64,000 bases of DNA from Candidatus Woesearchaeota archaeon (GTDB lineage: Archaea; Nanobdellota; Nanobdellia; Woesearchaeales; UBA10216), in NCBI GenBank assembly GCA_016185705.1, contig JACPMZ010000004.1:49230-113229 (forward strand), in the 5' to 3' direction. Shown in pieces: positions 17,454 to 26,308 of this stretch (position 1 is its first letter; each line of letters starts with the position of its first letter). The translations under genes were made by a program, and so were the position numbers. The notes beneath the pieces are model-generated. The model was not told the DNA's origin. It ran no database searches and saw only the letters and a list, made by a program, of their open reading frames with translations.

Positions 17454-18151
17454 AGGTCGTTATTCTTGCAGGCGGGCTTGCCAAGAGAATGCGTCCGTTA
17501 ACAGATGATATTCCAAAAGCGATGCTTGACCTTAATGGCAAGCCCTTTATCCAGCACCAGATAGAGCATTTTGCTGCAAACGGCTTTACCGACTTTATTT
17601 TCTGCGTTGGCCATCTTAAGGACAAAATAAAGAATTACTTCAAAGACGGCTCACAGTTTGGAATCAATATCGAATATTCAGAGGAGCAGCAGCTCTTAGG
17701 CACTGCAGGCGCTGTTCGGCTTGCTGCTGACAAAATCAAGGGCGCTGCCATTGTCATCAACGGCGATAATTTCACAACTATGGACTTTGGCATGCTTCTT
17801 AAATTCCATGAATCAAGCAGCAGCGAATTTACCGTAGTTGTAGCTAAAGTGCCTGCAGGCAAAACAACCAGCAGCGTTCTCAAACTTGTTGGCAGCAAAG
17901 TTGTTTCATTTATTGAAAAGCCAGCAAGAGAGCAGTTTGGCAGCGACAGCTATTACAGCAAAGGAATTTATGTCATCAGTCCGTCAGTAATTAAATTAAT
18001 TCCTGAAACCATGTATGACTTCGGAAAGGACTTGATTCCGGCTCTCGTCAAGCAAAATGCTGCTTACGGCTATGTTTCCGAGGAGTTTTTCCGCGAGATT
18101 GGCAGGCCGGAGAAGTACAGGCAGCTTAAGGAAGAGATGAAAGATGAATAA
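17450..18151 (+). CDS. hddC: sugar-phosphate nucleotidyltransferase, HddC-like, 233 aa
   Basis: N-terminal signature MKVVILAGGLAKRMRPLT with PKAM and the product-site GDNF match NDP-sugar pyrophosphorylases. The length and the neighbours (GmhB-like phosphatase directly downstream with 8 nt overlap, HddA-like kinase at 19574) suggest D-glycero-alpha-D-manno-heptose-1-phosphate guanylyltransferase, giving GDP-heptose. A glucose- or mannose-1-phosphate transferase of the same family is the main alternative; sequence alone cannot settle the nucleotide. Confidence 0.78.
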   Translation: MKVVILAGGLAKRMRPLTDDIPKAMLDLNGKPFIQHQIEHFAANGFTDFIFCVGHLKDKIKNYFKDGSQFGINIEYSEEQQLLGTAGAVRLAADKIKGAAIVINGDNFTTMDFGMLLKFHESSSSEFTVVVAKVPAGKTTSSVLKLVGSKVVSFIEKPAREQFGSDSYYSKGIYVISPSVIKLIPETMYDFGKDLIPALVKQNAAYGYVSEEFFREIGRPEKYRQLKEEMKDE

Positions 18152-18656
18152 AGCCATTTTTTTGGACAGGGACGGGGTTATCAACAAGCCGGTATTGGAT
18201 TTAGTTAGCCCTGAGCAGTTTGAGCTGCTTGACGGGGTTCCTGCCGCTATTAAGAAAATCAATGACTCCGGCTATCTTGCAATCATTGTCACAAACCAGC
18301 CGGTGATTGCAAAGGGATTTGTGACAACTGAGGGCATGGATGAAATTCACAGGAAAATGGCACAGCTTCTCGGCAATGCAAGGATTGACAAGATTTATAT
18401 GTGCCCCCACCATCCCGAAAAGGGCTTTGATGGCGAGGTTAAGGAATTAAAGATTGAATGCGGCTGCCGCAAGCCAAAGCCGGGCATGCTTCTGCTGGCA
18501 GCAGCAGATTTTGATATTGATTTGAAGAATTCATGGTTAATAGGAGATTCAGATACAGACATCGCAGCAGGAAAGGCAGCTGGCTGCAATACCATCTTTA
18601 TACCAGCCGAAGCAAAGAATTTGTTGGAAGCTGTTGGCAGGATTATAAACAAATAA
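18144..18656 (+). CDS. gmhB: D-glycero-D-manno-heptose-1,7-bisphosphate 7-phosphatase (GmhB-like), 170 aa
   Basis: HAD phosphatase with FLDRDGVIN (nucleophile Asp and general acid), TNQPVIAKG (motif II) and GDSDTDIAAGKAAG (motif IV). The GmhB zinc site appears as CPHHPEKG and IECGCRKPKPGM, with the motif III Lys. These features separate GmhB from histidinol phosphatases only partly, but the HddA, HddC and GmhA neighbours favour heptose. It removes the 7-phosphate before nucleotidyl transfer. It ends the 15808-18656 operon. Confidence 0.87.
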   Translation: MNKAIFLDRDGVINKPVLDLVSPEQFELLDGVPAAIKKINDSGYLAIIVTNQPVIAKGFVTTEGMDEIHRKMAQLLGNARIDKIYMCPHHPEKGFDGEVKELKIECGCRKPKPGMLLLAAADFDIDLKNSWLIGDSDTDIAAGKAAGCNTIFIPAEAKNLLEAVGRIINK

Positions 18657-18689
18657 AATTATAAGTATTGATGATTCGCCTTTTCGGTA

Positions 18690-19511
18690 ATGACTGAAGT
18701 AGTTTTAATCACCGGCGGCAGCTTAGGCATTGGAAAGGCAATTGCAAATGAATTTGTAAGGCAAAACGCCACTGTAATAATTTGTTCGCGCACTCGGAAG
18801 GACCTTGACCGTGCTGCTGCTGAAATGAATTGCGACAGCATGGCTGCAGATGTTTCTGATGCAGAGCAGGTAAAAAAACTTTTTGAATACATCAGGAAAA
18901 AGTGCGGCACGCTTGACGTTCTGGTTAATTGCGCCGGAGTCTACGGCCCAATTGGCCCTCTTGAAACAAACGACGACTCTGCGTGGAAAAATACAATTGG
19001 CATTAATCTGATTGGCACGGTAAACTGCATTAAGCATGCTATTCCTTTGATGAAAGCCCGGAAATCAGGAAAAATAATCAACATGGCCGGCGGCGGAATA
19101 GGAGGAAAGAATCTGCAGCCAAACTTCACTGCTTACCTTGCTTCAAAAGCTGCTGTTGTTGTTCTGACAGAGGCAGTCGCAAAGGAGCTGAAGGATTTCA
19201 ATATTCAGGTTAATGCCATTTCTCCCGGCCCTGTTAACACAAGGTTTCTTGACAGGGTTTTGGAAGCAGGCGTGGCAGCAGGCAAAGATTACCTGGAGAA
19301 AGCCAGGAAGCAGAAAGAAGAAGGAGGCACTCAGCCTGAGAAAGCAGCAGCGCTTGCATTGTATCTTGCGTCTGACAGATGTTCTTTCACAGGGAAAACA
19401 ATCAGCGCAGTGTGGGATGATTACAAAAATTTCAGCAGCCTGAGTGATTCAATGTATGCTTTTAGGAGAATAGACGATGTTATGTTCCGTGAAGTAAATA
19501 ACAGGAACTAA
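18690..19511 (+). CDS. short-chain dehydrogenase/reductase, 273 aa
   Basis: Classical SDR: TGGSLGIGKAIA cofactor motif, VNCAGVYG (NAG-like motif), INMAGGG in place of the usual Ser strand, and YLASKAAVVVLTEAVAKEL with the catalytic Tyr and Lys. The C-terminus is extended relative to the shortest family members. A TATA box near 18660 gives a leaderless start, so it is transcribed on its own between the two heptose operons. It could reduce or oxidise a sugar intermediate; not resolved. Confidence 0.85.
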   Translation: MTEVVLITGGSLGIGKAIANEFVRQNATVIICSRTRKDLDRAAAEMNCDSMAADVSDAEQVKKLFEYIRKKCGTLDVLVNCAGVYGPIGPLETNDDSAWKNTIGINLIGTVNCIKHAIPLMKARKSGKIINMAGGGIGGKNLQPNFTAYLASKAAVVVLTEAVAKELKDFNIQVNAISPGPVNTRFLDRVLEAGVAAGKDYLEKARKQKEEGGTQPEKAAALALYLASDRCSFTGKTISAVWDDYKNFSSLSDSMYAFRRIDDVMFREVNNRN

Positions 19512-19573
19512 ATTAGTTATATTTAAATCTTTTCCCGAAAAATTTATATACCAGTAATATTTTTAGCTGCTTT

Positions 19574-20563
19574 ATGATTGTTTCGCGAACACCTCTGCGA
19601 ATCTCGCTGGGAGGAGGGGGCACTGATTTGCCGTTTTATTGCGATAAGTTTGGTGCCTCGCTTCTCACAGCAGCAATCAGCAAGTACATTTACATAACTG
19701 TTTCCCACCGCATGAACAACGAGTACAAGCTTAATTATTCTGAGACTGAGATTGTTGGCAGCATTGACAGCATCAGGCATCCTTTGATTCGTGAGTGCCT
19801 GCGTTACGTAGGCAACAGTCAGCCGCTGGAGATTCATTCCACTGCTGAGATTCCTGCCGGCACTGGCTTGGGCAGTTCGCTGAGCTTTGCAGTCGGCCTG
19901 CTTAATGCGCTTTATTATTATAACGGCGAGGTTGTTTCAAAGTACAAGCTTGCTGAGGACGCATCCCATATTACGATGAACGTTTTGAAGGAATCCTGCG
20001 GAAAGCAGGACCAGTACGCCTCAGCATTCGGCAACATTTCGCATCTTAAGATTAACCAGAACGGCAAGGTTACTGTGACTCCGGTTAATATTTCTCACGA
20101 AAACATCAGGAAGCTCGAGAAAAATCTGATGATGTTCTTCACCGGCTTTACGCGCTCAGCCAATGAGGTGCTTGTTGAGCAGAAAAAGAAAGCTGGCTCT
20201 GACGCTGACATTTTCAGCCAGTATCATGAAATCAAGAAGATAGGCGAGCAGAGCTTAAAGTGCCTTGAAAACGGCGACCTTAAGCGTTTTGGCGAGTGGA
20301 TGAACATTCACTGGCAGCACAAGCGCAAAATCTCAGGCAGCATGTCCAATCCTGATATTGACAAGTGGTATGAGCTTGCGCTTGCTAATGGAGCTATTGG
20401 CGGGAAAATAATCGGCGCCGGCGGAGGCGGATTTTTGCTGCTTTACGCCGAGAATAATCATGACCGCGTCCGAAAGCTCATGGAAGAGCAGGGGCTGGTT
20501 TACACTGCATTCAAGTTTGATTTTGACGGCTCAAGGATTGTGTATGACGGAAAACACTTTTGA
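19574..20563 (+). CDS. hddA: GHMP kinase, D-glycero-alpha-D-manno-heptose-7-phosphate kinase-like (HddA), 329 aa
   Basis: The start MIVSRTPLRISLGGGGTDLP is the signature of the HddA/fucokinase branch of GHMP kinases. The ATP loop is PAGTGLGSSLSFAVG and the C-terminal motif is KIIGAGGGGFLLLY. Expected reaction: phosphorylation of heptose-7-phosphate at C1, upstream of GmhB and HddC. A strong TATA box (aaatttatata, 19541-19551) stands 27 nt before the ATG. It is the first gene of an operon with gmhA, an oxidoreductase and a transaldolase (19574-22831). Confidence 0.88.
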   Translation: MIVSRTPLRISLGGGGTDLPFYCDKFGASLLTAAISKYIYITVSHRMNNEYKLNYSETEIVGSIDSIRHPLIRECLRYVGNSQPLEIHSTAEIPAGTGLGSSLSFAVGLLNALYYYNGEVVSKYKLAEDASHITMNVLKESCGKQDQYASAFGNISHLKINQNGKVTVTPVNISHENIRKLEKNLMMFFTGFTRSANEVLVEQKKKAGSDADIFSQYHEIKKIGEQSLKCLENGDLKRFGEWMNIHWQHKRKISGSMSNPDIDKWYELALANGAIGGKIIGAGGGGFLLLYAENNHDRVRKLMEEQGLVYTAFKFDFDGSRIVYDGKHF

Positions 20564-20573
20564 GGTGGGGAAA

Positions 20574-21179
20574 ATGCATGAACAGTACATCAGGCATTAC
20601 CTGACAGATGTTAAGGCGCTGTGCGAGAAATTTGATGTGGCGCAGATTAACAGGGCAATTGGCATTCTTTTTGAGGCATGGAAGTCAGGGAATCATGTTT
20701 TTTTCATGGGCTGCGGCGGCTCTGCCTCCACTGCTTCGCATTTTGCTGCTGACCTTTCAAAGACAGTGAGCAGCCCGGGAAAGAAGCGCTTCAAGGCAAT
20801 TAGCCTGGTTGACAACACCCCTGTTGTTTCTGCCTATACTAATGATGAGGGCTGGGCTTCTGTCTTCAAGGGCCAGATTGAGAATTTCATGCAGCCCGGC
20901 GATGTTGCAGTCGCCTTAAGCGTTCACGGCGGCAAAGGAAAGGGAAATGCAGGCGAATGGTCGCAGAACCTTACGCTTGCACTGCAGTATGTCAAGGACA
21001 ACGGCGGCAAAACAATTGGCTTGTCCGGCTTTGACGGCGGCGCTTTTAAGGAGATTTGCGATGCATGCATTATCGTTCATGCTGACTCCACTCCGCTTAC
21101 AGAAGGGCTGCATGGCGATATCCAGCATCTGATTGTTTTCCGGCTTAAGGAGTTGATTGCTCAGCATGGCTCAGTATAA
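20574..21179 (+). CDS. gmhA: phosphoheptose isomerase (GmhA), 201 aa
   Basis: SIS-domain protein with FMGCGGSASTASHFAADLSK, LVDNTPVVSAYTND and ALSVHGGKGKGNAGEWSQNL, and the C-terminal EGLHGDIQHLIVFRL. It should make heptose-7-phosphate from sedoheptulose-7-phosphate, the first committed step. The start at 20574 is set by the GAGGTG at 20562-20567 that overlaps the hddA stop; earlier in-frame starts lie inside hddA. It is less like the paralog at 10256 than one would expect for a recent duplicate, and its position beside hddA makes it the likelier dedicated enzyme. Confidence 0.88.
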   Translation: MHEQYIRHYLTDVKALCEKFDVAQINRAIGILFEAWKSGNHVFFMGCGGSASTASHFAADLSKTVSSPGKKRFKAISLVDNTPVVSAYTNDEGWASVFKGQIENFMQPGDVAVALSVHGGKGKGNAGEWSQNLTLALQYVKDNGGKTIGLSGFDGGAFKEICDACIIVHADSTPLTEGLHGDIQHLIVFRLKELIAQHGSV

Positions 21180-22176
21180 CGTCGGGATTGTGGGCTGCGG
21201 CCTTATGGGCGGCAGGCGCGCAGCAGCTCTGGAAAAATTTTCCCATTCAAAGCTGGTCAAAGTGTGCGATACAAATATTGAGAAAGCAAAACAGCTTGCA
21301 GAGAAGTACAGCTGCGGATTCACTGCTGATTCAAAGGAGGTCACTGCTGATTCCGGCATTAATTTGGTGATTGTCGCAACAGTCAGTTCTTCCTTGGCGC
21401 CAATTGCTGTTGCAGCCCTCAACAGCAAAAAGCATGTTTTGGTTGAAAAGCCCTGCGCTGTAAATCCGGCTGAGCTGAAAAAAGTCATTGAAGCGCATAA
21501 GCAGTCAGGCCAAAAGCTGAAAGCCGGCTTTAATCACCGCTTCCATCCTGCAATTATTAAGGCAAAGGAAATTATCAGGAACGAAAACATCGGAGATGTT
21601 ATGTTTATCCGCGGCCGCTACGGTCATGGCGGCAGGCCCGGCTACGAGAAAGAATGGCGCGCTTCAAGGCAGCAGGCAGGAGGCGGCGAGCTTCTTGACC
21701 AGGGCAGCCATCTGATTGACTTGGCAAGGTATTTCATGGGCGATGTTGCGGATGCAGCTGGTTTTACAAACACTTTTTTCTGGAGCATGGAAGTTGAGGA
21801 TAACTGCTTTCTGCTTCTCCGTTCCGGAAAGAATCAGGTTGCCCAGCTTCACGCTTCCTGGACCGAGTGGAAAAACAGGTTCACGTTTGACATTATGTGC
21901 AAAACCGGCCAGATTAGCATTGACGGGCTGGGCAGGAGTTATGGCAGAGAATCCCTGACTTTCTACAAAATGAAGCCCGGGATGGGCGTTCCAGATAAGT
22001 TTGAGTATTCTTGGGATGAAGACGATTCCTTTGAAAAGGAGTATGCTGATTTTATTGGCTCAATTGAGTCAGACAGGGAGCCGAACGGCAGCATTCATGA
22101 CGCTCATGAGGCAATGCTTATTGTCTCTAAAGTATATGAGGGAGGTAAAAATGGCAATATTTTTGGACACAGGTGA
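21166..22176 (+). CDS. Gfo/Idh/MocA-family NAD(P)-dependent sugar oxidoreductase, 336 aa
   Basis: The Rossmann motif is VGIVGCGLMGGRRAAAL and the family's EKP motif is HVLVEKPCAV. The substrate-side LDQGSHLIDLARYFMG carries the catalytic His. It overlaps gmhA by 14 nt and the transaldolase gene by 26 nt, so it belongs to the hddA operon. A role in oxidising the activated heptose or another sugar is inferred from context. A start 9 nt earlier (TTG) is possible but less likely. Confidence 0.87.
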   Translation: MAQYNVGIVGCGLMGGRRAAALEKFSHSKLVKVCDTNIEKAKQLAEKYSCGFTADSKEVTADSGINLVIVATVSSSLAPIAVAALNSKKHVLVEKPCAVNPAELKKVIEAHKQSGQKLKAGFNHRFHPAIIKAKEIIRNENIGDVMFIRGRYGHGGRPGYEKEWRASRQQAGGGELLDQGSHLIDLARYFMGDVADAAGFTNTFFWSMEVEDNCFLLLRSGKNQVAQLHASWTEWKNRFTFDIMCKTGQISIDGLGRSYGRESLTFYKMKPGMGVPDKFEYSWDEDDSFEKEYADFIGSIESDREPNGSIHDAHEAMLIVSKVYEGGKNGNIFGHR

Positions 22177-22831
22177 TGTAGCAGAAATCAGGAAATACCA
22201 CGGCATGGGAATTATACGGGGCGTAACCACCAATCCCAGCATTCTGATGAAATCCGGTGTTACCGGCGGCATGGAAGGCATCAGGAAAAAGGAGATTGAG
22301 ATTGCTGAAATGATAGCGCCTTATCCGCTGTCAGTGGAAGTAACAACGAATGACATGGATGAGATGCGAAAGCAGGCGATTGAGTTTGCCGGCTGGGCAG
22401 ACAACATTGTCGTTAAAATCACGATTCACGGCCCTAACGGCGAGATGGAAAACCTCCAGCTTATCAAGGAGTTGGAAAACAAGTACAATGTCAGGGTTAA
22501 CGTTACTGCCATGATGTCTGCGCAGCAGTGCTTCCTTGCCGCGATGGCAGATGCAACCTATGTCAGCTTATTTTGCGGCCGCGTGAATAATATGGGCTAC
22601 AACTGCATTGAAGAGCTGAAAAAGCTCCGCTACCTTCTGGATGAGCACAAGCTTAAAGCCAAAATTATTTGCGGCTCAACCCGCGAAACGCTTAACATAG
22701 TTGAGTGGCTCGGGGCAGGCGCCCACATAGTAACTACGCAGCCCAGCTTCCTTGAGCCAATGATAGTGCACCCGTACAGCAAGGAAACGGTGCAGCAGTT
22801 CCTGAAAGACGGCGAGAAGCTGTTCAGGTAA
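22151..22831 (+). CDS. transaldolase / fructose-6-phosphate aldolase-family enzyme, 226 aa
   Basis: TIM-barrel FSA/TalC family: MAIFLDTGDVAEIRKY, VTTNPSILMKSG, the Schiff-base lysine in NIVVKITIHG, and NVTAMMSAQQCFLAAMA. GGAGGT at 22141-22146 before the ATG fixes the start, although the preceding gene is still being read there. Transaldolases of this size interconvert sedoheptulose-7-phosphate with hexose and erythrose phosphates. Its presence in the hddA-gmhA operon suggests dedicated supply of the heptose precursor. Confidence 0.87.
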   Translation: MAIFLDTGDVAEIRKYHGMGIIRGVTTNPSILMKSGVTGGMEGIRKKEIEIAEMIAPYPLSVEVTTNDMDEMRKQAIEFAGWADNIVVKITIHGPNGEMENLQLIKELENKYNVRVNVTAMMSAQQCFLAAMADATYVSLFCGRVNNMGYNCIEELKKLRYLLDEHKLKAKIICGSTRETLNIVEWLGAGAHIVTTQPSFLEPMIVHPYSKETVQQFLKDGEKLFR

Positions 22832-22890
22832 TGCTTGCGCGGCCTGCGCCGCATTTTTTGCTGCCGCAGAGCTTGCTGCCAGCTTGCGGC

Positions 22891-22980
22891 TGTCAAGAAC
22901 CGCCGGGCTAATGTCAGAAATCGCCTTCTTACTCCCGGCTGAAGCTGAGAGATTGCGAATGACGATTTCTCACATTTCAA
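22891..22980 (-). repeat. family C palindromic element, shortened copy (minus orientation)
   Basis: Read on the minus strand: TTGAAATGTGAGAAATCG, a loop with the conserved gcttcag, GGCGATTTCTGACA, then TTCTTGACA. The repeat-to-repeat distance is about 84 nt, so most of the second hairpin is gone. The stop codon of the SRPBCC gene (TGA at 22970-22972) lies inside the element, so the last residues of that protein come from it. Confidence 0.6.
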
Positions 22981-23365
22981 GCAAGCTCTTTAGCTTTTCC
23001 AAATCCTTTTTCACTAACTTTGCATCTTCTGCAAACATTTGGCCTGACATGCCTGGCCTTTGATAAAGCGTGAAGACTACTTCACCGCCATTATTGTTTG
23101 GAAATACCCTCATCGGGCTGTAAACTTTCTCGCCGCTTGGCAAAGTTACATCATGATCAAGGATGCCAAATTTGTTTTTTTCAGCAAATTCAATTTTAAT
23201 TTTTCCCATAGGCGAGTCAGCAATCCATTCTCCTTTGACTTTCTTTATGGAGCCGCTGAGCCCTGCCGCCCATTTGGGCAAATTCCCGGGATTTGAGGCG
23301 AATTCGTAAATCTTATCAGCCGGGCAATTAATTGAAGCACTGATGTGCTGTGATTTTTTTGTCAT
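22970..23365 (-). CDS. SRPBCC/polyketide-cyclase-like protein, 131 aa
   Basis: START/Bet v1-like fold suggested by ISASINCPADKIYEFASNPGNLPKWAAGL at the N-terminus and the closing helix AKLVKKDLEKLKSLLEM. Members bind hydrophobic ligands; no catalytic role can be read. The C-terminus ends inside a family C element. A TATA-like tttaataaat upstream of 23365 supports independent transcription. Confidence 0.78.
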   Translation of the reverse strand: MTKKSQHISASINCPADKIYEFASNPGNLPKWAAGLSGSIKKVKGEWIADSPMGKIKIEFAEKNKFGILDHDVTLPSGEKVYSPMRVFPNNNGGEVVFTLYQRPGMSGQMFAEDAKLVKKDLEKLKSLLEM

Positions 23366-23494
23366 ATTAATAGGTACGTTTGAATATTTATTAAAGTTTT
23401 CGTTTCAGCCCAAAAAATTATTCAAATAATACCGCTTAAGTGGGTTTAGCAACAGTAGTGGCGGTAGTGTCAATATCGCTAAATAAACCTCTAA

Positions 23495-23740
23495 TTCTGC
23501 GCGAAATTTAAGGCAGGCGGGGTATCCGCCACGATTTGGAAGAATCAGAGTGCCAATGGCGAATTCGCCACTGTCACGCTGTCCAAGTCCTACATGGACA
23601 AGGACAAGAACTGGAAGGAAACCAATTCGTACAACATTAATGACCTGGCTAAGGTCAAGCTGGTAGTGGATGAGGCCTTTAGGCGCTTATCCCTCAAGCC
23701 GGCTGAGCCTCAGCTGGGTGCGGCAAATCAGCAGATATGA
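23495..23740 (+). pseudogene. conserved small protein frame without a usable start codon
   Basis: An open frame runs from just after an in-frame TAA (23492-23494) to TGA at 23738. It encodes AKFKAGGVSATIWKN, GEFATVTLSKSYMDKDKNWKETN and YNINDLAKVKLVVDEAFRRL. This pattern recurs in small uncharacterised proteins of archaea and bacteria. A TATA-like ctaaataaac at 23479-23488 is spaced for a leaderless start near 23505, but no ATG, GTG or TTG occurs there in frame; the first ATG is mid-protein. The 5' end is damaged, mis-sequenced, or uses an unusual start. Function unknown. Confidence 0.55.
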
Positions 23741-23757
23741 TTCGGAGCAGGGATATC

Positions 23758-23816
23758 CGCTCACCCTAAGCTTAGCTTCCGTAACAGAAGCTAAGCCAAG
23801 GTGAGGCACGGCACTG
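23758..23816. terminator. long inverted repeat upstream of radA
   Basis: CTCACC...TTAGCTTC and GAAGCTAA...GGTGAG pair around a 7-nt loop. It lies between the small conserved frame and radA and could terminate the former or shape the radA leader. No T-run follows it, so the terminator label is tentative. Confidence 0.4.
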
Positions 23817-23875
23817 TAAAATCGCTTAAACCAATAGACAGCGCAGCACAAAAACTTTATATTGAGGTGGAAAAC

Positions 23876-26194
23876 ATGAGAAAACAGGAAGCAATTGTTG
23901 TTGAAGAGGGGGTTATTGAAGTGGAGCAAGCAAAGTCTGAAACAAAGCCTGATAATGTTAATGACATTCCCGGCGTGGGTGCTGCTACGGCTGAAAAGCT
24001 TGTGAGCAGCGGATATGATACTTTGCTGAGCGTAGCGGTTACCAGCCCTCGCGAACTGGTTGCGATTGCCGGAGTTACTGATGTAGCAGCAAGAAAAATG
24101 ATTCAGTACGCCCGCGAAAAGCTGGACCTCGGCTTTGAATCCGGAGAAGATGTTCTTAGAAAGAGGGAAGGGATTGAAAAGATTTATTCTGGCAGTAAAG
24201 CCCTTGATTCTCTGCTTGGCGGCGGTTTTGAGACAAGGGCAATTACTGAAAGCTTCGGACAGTACGGCTCAGGGAAAAGTCAGCTGGCGCACGCCCTCAG
24301 TGCACACTGCCTTAAGCAGTATCCTGATGCCGCGGTTGTGTTTATTGACACTGAATCCACTTTCCGTCCTGAGCGGATTACTCAGATGGCTAAAAGCATT
24401 GACCTTGACCCTGAGGATGCGCTTAAGCGAATAAAGACAGCGCGCGCGTTTAACAGTCTTCTTGGAAGCGAGAAAGTGTGCATCACTAACGATGAAAGCT
24501 TTCATATTGAGCCAATTGAGGATGTGGTTGGGAACAGGAGAGGCAGGAGCATCTCCACTTTTGCTTTTAATCCAGAGAGCGGTAAGATGGAAAAGGTAAA
24601 AGTTACAGATTTAATTGAGCACGAATTAGGGGAAAACAATTTGATGTACAAAATCACTACAAGTTTTGGCAGAGAAGTTACTGTTACAGGATCGCATAGC
24701 GTTTTTAAGGGGGTTCGGATGGGTAAGTTAAGGGAGACGGTTAATAAGATTAAGGGAAACATGCGCCCTGTGCCCGAATATGCTAATTTCTTAAGGGAGG
24801 GGGATTATATTGCTTTGCCCAATACCCTTCCAGTGCCAGGTAAGGATGTAGGGCAAATTAATTTTGCAGAAGAACTCATAAACTCTGCAAGTCCTGAAAT
24901 CCTGAAAGAAATACTTGTTGTTGACTGCGACCAAGAGCATTTACTCAGTGAAATAACAAATAACAGTGTGCGGCAAATAAAATTTCTCAAATTGAGGCAT
25001 ACAGGCAGGGGGGTGGCAACTCGGATACCGAACGTTGTTGAAGTTAATGAAGATGTGCTGTGGCTGCTTGGATTCATAATTGCTGAAGGTGATTCGCAAT
25101 ATAAGCGCAGATTTTTGAGGTTTAGACTTACATCAGAGCCGTATCTTATAGAAAAGGCAAAGAGGATAATAGAAGCAAATTTCAATGTTAAATCTTTTAT
25201 TCATTCTAAGAAAAACTACCGCGCCAGAACGCTTTTAGTGCCAAGCAGGTTATTGTGCTTGATAATGAGATACTGTTATAAGCTTCCTATTGAAAAAGTG
25301 GCGTTCGAAAAAAGTTTGCCAGAATGGATTTTTGAACTCCCGCTGTCTAAACTTAAGCACTTTGTAGCCGGCTTCTGGGATGGGGACGGTTACCATGCGG
25401 CTAGCAGACCAAAAGGCAGACTTTTGTTTGCTACATCCAGCAGGGAATTAGCGAACGGGTTAAGCATGCTATTGCTGCGTTTTGGAGTTGTTGCGGGAAT
25501 AAATCCGATTAAGCTAAAAAATCCAAAGCCTAACTGGCATGTCCCATACAGAGTGGAAGCGGCTGGCCTTAATATAGATGACCCCTTAAAATTGGAGGGG
25601 GCTGCACAGCATTTAAACGCCCCTGTTTGGAATGATTTGGTCTTTGCCAGAATTAAGAAGATAGAGGAAGTTAAGCTTGATCCAAAAACTAAGGTGTACG
25701 ATTTTGAGGTGAATTCGCCACAGCAACCCTACCAAAACTTTGTTGGGGGTTTTGGCGGAGTGATCTGCCATAATTCCGATCATCAGATGATTCTGGCTGA
25801 GAAAGTGGAGGACTTGATTAAGCAGGGGCTGAACGTTAAGCTTGTGGTTGTTGATTCCCTTACCGCTCATTTCCGCGCTGAATTCATTGGCAGAGGCACG
25901 CTTGCTGACAGGCAGCAGAAAATCAACAAGCACCTCCATACTTTGATGAAGCTCGCTGAAATGTACAACCTTGCAGTTTACGTTACAAATCAGGTTATGT
26001 CCAAGCCGGATGTTTTCTTTGGCGACCCTACTCAGGCTATTGGAGGCCATATTGTTGCGCACGCCTCAACATACAGGATGTATTTGCGCCGCGGCAAGAA
26101 GGGCAGCAGGGTTGCTAAGCTGGTTGATTCCCCTAACCTGCCTGAGGCAGAGGCAGCGTTCTACATTGATGAAAGCGGCATTAAGGATATTTGA
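23876..26194 (+). CDS. radA: DNA repair and recombination protein RadA, containing an intein; 772 aa precursor
   Basis: Archaeal RecA/Rad51 recombinase. A helix-hairpin-helix N-domain ([15 protein letters not shown]) is followed by the Walker A loop GQYGSGKS at about 128-135, [12 protein letters not shown], then, after the intein, Walker B in [12 protein letters not shown] and the TNQVMSKPD region. The extein sequence ARAFN/SDHQM is interrupted between Asn193 and the next Ser. The GAGGTGG before 23876 fixes the start; longer frames lack support. After intein removal the protein is 332 aa, normal for RadA. The TGA stop lies in the TTGA end of a family C element. Confidence 0.95.
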   Translation: MRKQEAIVVEEGVIEVEQAKSETKPDNVNDIPGVGAATAEKLVSSGYDTLLSVAVTSPRELVAIAGVTDVAARKMIQYAREKLDLGFESGEDVLRKREGIEKIYSGSKALDSLLGGGFETRAITESFGQYGSGKSQLAHALSAHCLKQYPDAAVVFIDTESTFRPERITQMAKSIDLDPEDALKRIKTARAFNSLLGSEKVCITNDESFHIEPIEDVVGNRRGRSISTFAFNPESGKMEKVKVTDLIEHELGENNLMYKITTSFGREVTVTGSHSVFKGVRMGKLRETVNKIKGNMRPVPEYANFLREGDYIALPNTLPVPGKDVGQINFAEELINSASPEILKEILVVDCDQEHLLSEITNNSVRQIKFLKLRHTGRGVATRIPNVVEVNEDVLWLLGFIIAEGDSQYKRRFLRFRLTSEPYLIEKAKRIIEANFNVKSFIHSKKNYRARTLLVPSRLLCLIMRYCYKLPIEKVAFEKSLPEWIFELPLSKLKHFVAGFWDGDGYHAASRPKGRLLFATSSRELANGLSMLLLRFGVVAGINPIKLKNPKPNWHVPYRVEAAGLNIDDPLKLEGAAQHLNAPVWNDLVFARIKKIEEVKLDPKTKVYDFEVNSPQQPYQNFVGGFGGVICHNSDHQMILAEKVEDLIKQGLNVKLVVVDSLTAHFRAEFIGRGTLADRQQKINKHLHTLMKLAEMYNLAVYVTNQVMSKPDVFFGDPTQAIGGHIVAHASTYRMYLRRGKKGSRVAKLVDSPNLPEAEAAFYIDESGIKDI
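24455..25774 (+). other. RadA intein with LAGLIDADG homing-endonuclease domain, 440 aa
   Basis: It begins with Ser ([10 protein letters not shown], block A) and ends HN (VICHN), and Ser is the first C-extein residue, as needed for splicing. Block B is TGSHSVF. Two LAGLIDADG motifs, [10 protein letters not shown] and [10 protein letters not shown], indicate a homing endonuclease. VYDFEV near the end is block F. The insertion is in the conserved ATPase-core segment ARAFN/S. Confidence 0.93.
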
Positions 26195-26306
26195 AATGTC
26201 AGAAACGCTGATGCGCAATCTCCTTACTTCAGTGCGGAGTAAGCATACAGCGTTTCTGAGCATGCTCAAGAACTGCACGCTGTGGACTTTAGTCCGCAGT
26301 TCTTGA
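26191..26306 (+). repeat. family C palindromic element at the radA stop codon
   Basis: TTGAAATGTCAGAAACGCTG, a loop with cttcag, CAGCGTTTCTGA, gcatgc, then CAAGAACTGC paired with GCAGTTCTTG around a ggactttagtcc stem, ending TTCTTGACA. The distance between the TTGA ends is 112 nt. The left TTGA supplies the radA stop, and joining the ends restores a compact radA/small-gene junction. Confidence 0.8.
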
Positions 26307-26308
26307 CA

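Noticed and set aside
25613..26062. A 149-codon open frame antisense to the intein/radA junction
   Set aside because: It lies wholly opposite conserved RadA coding sequence and shows no motif or promoter.
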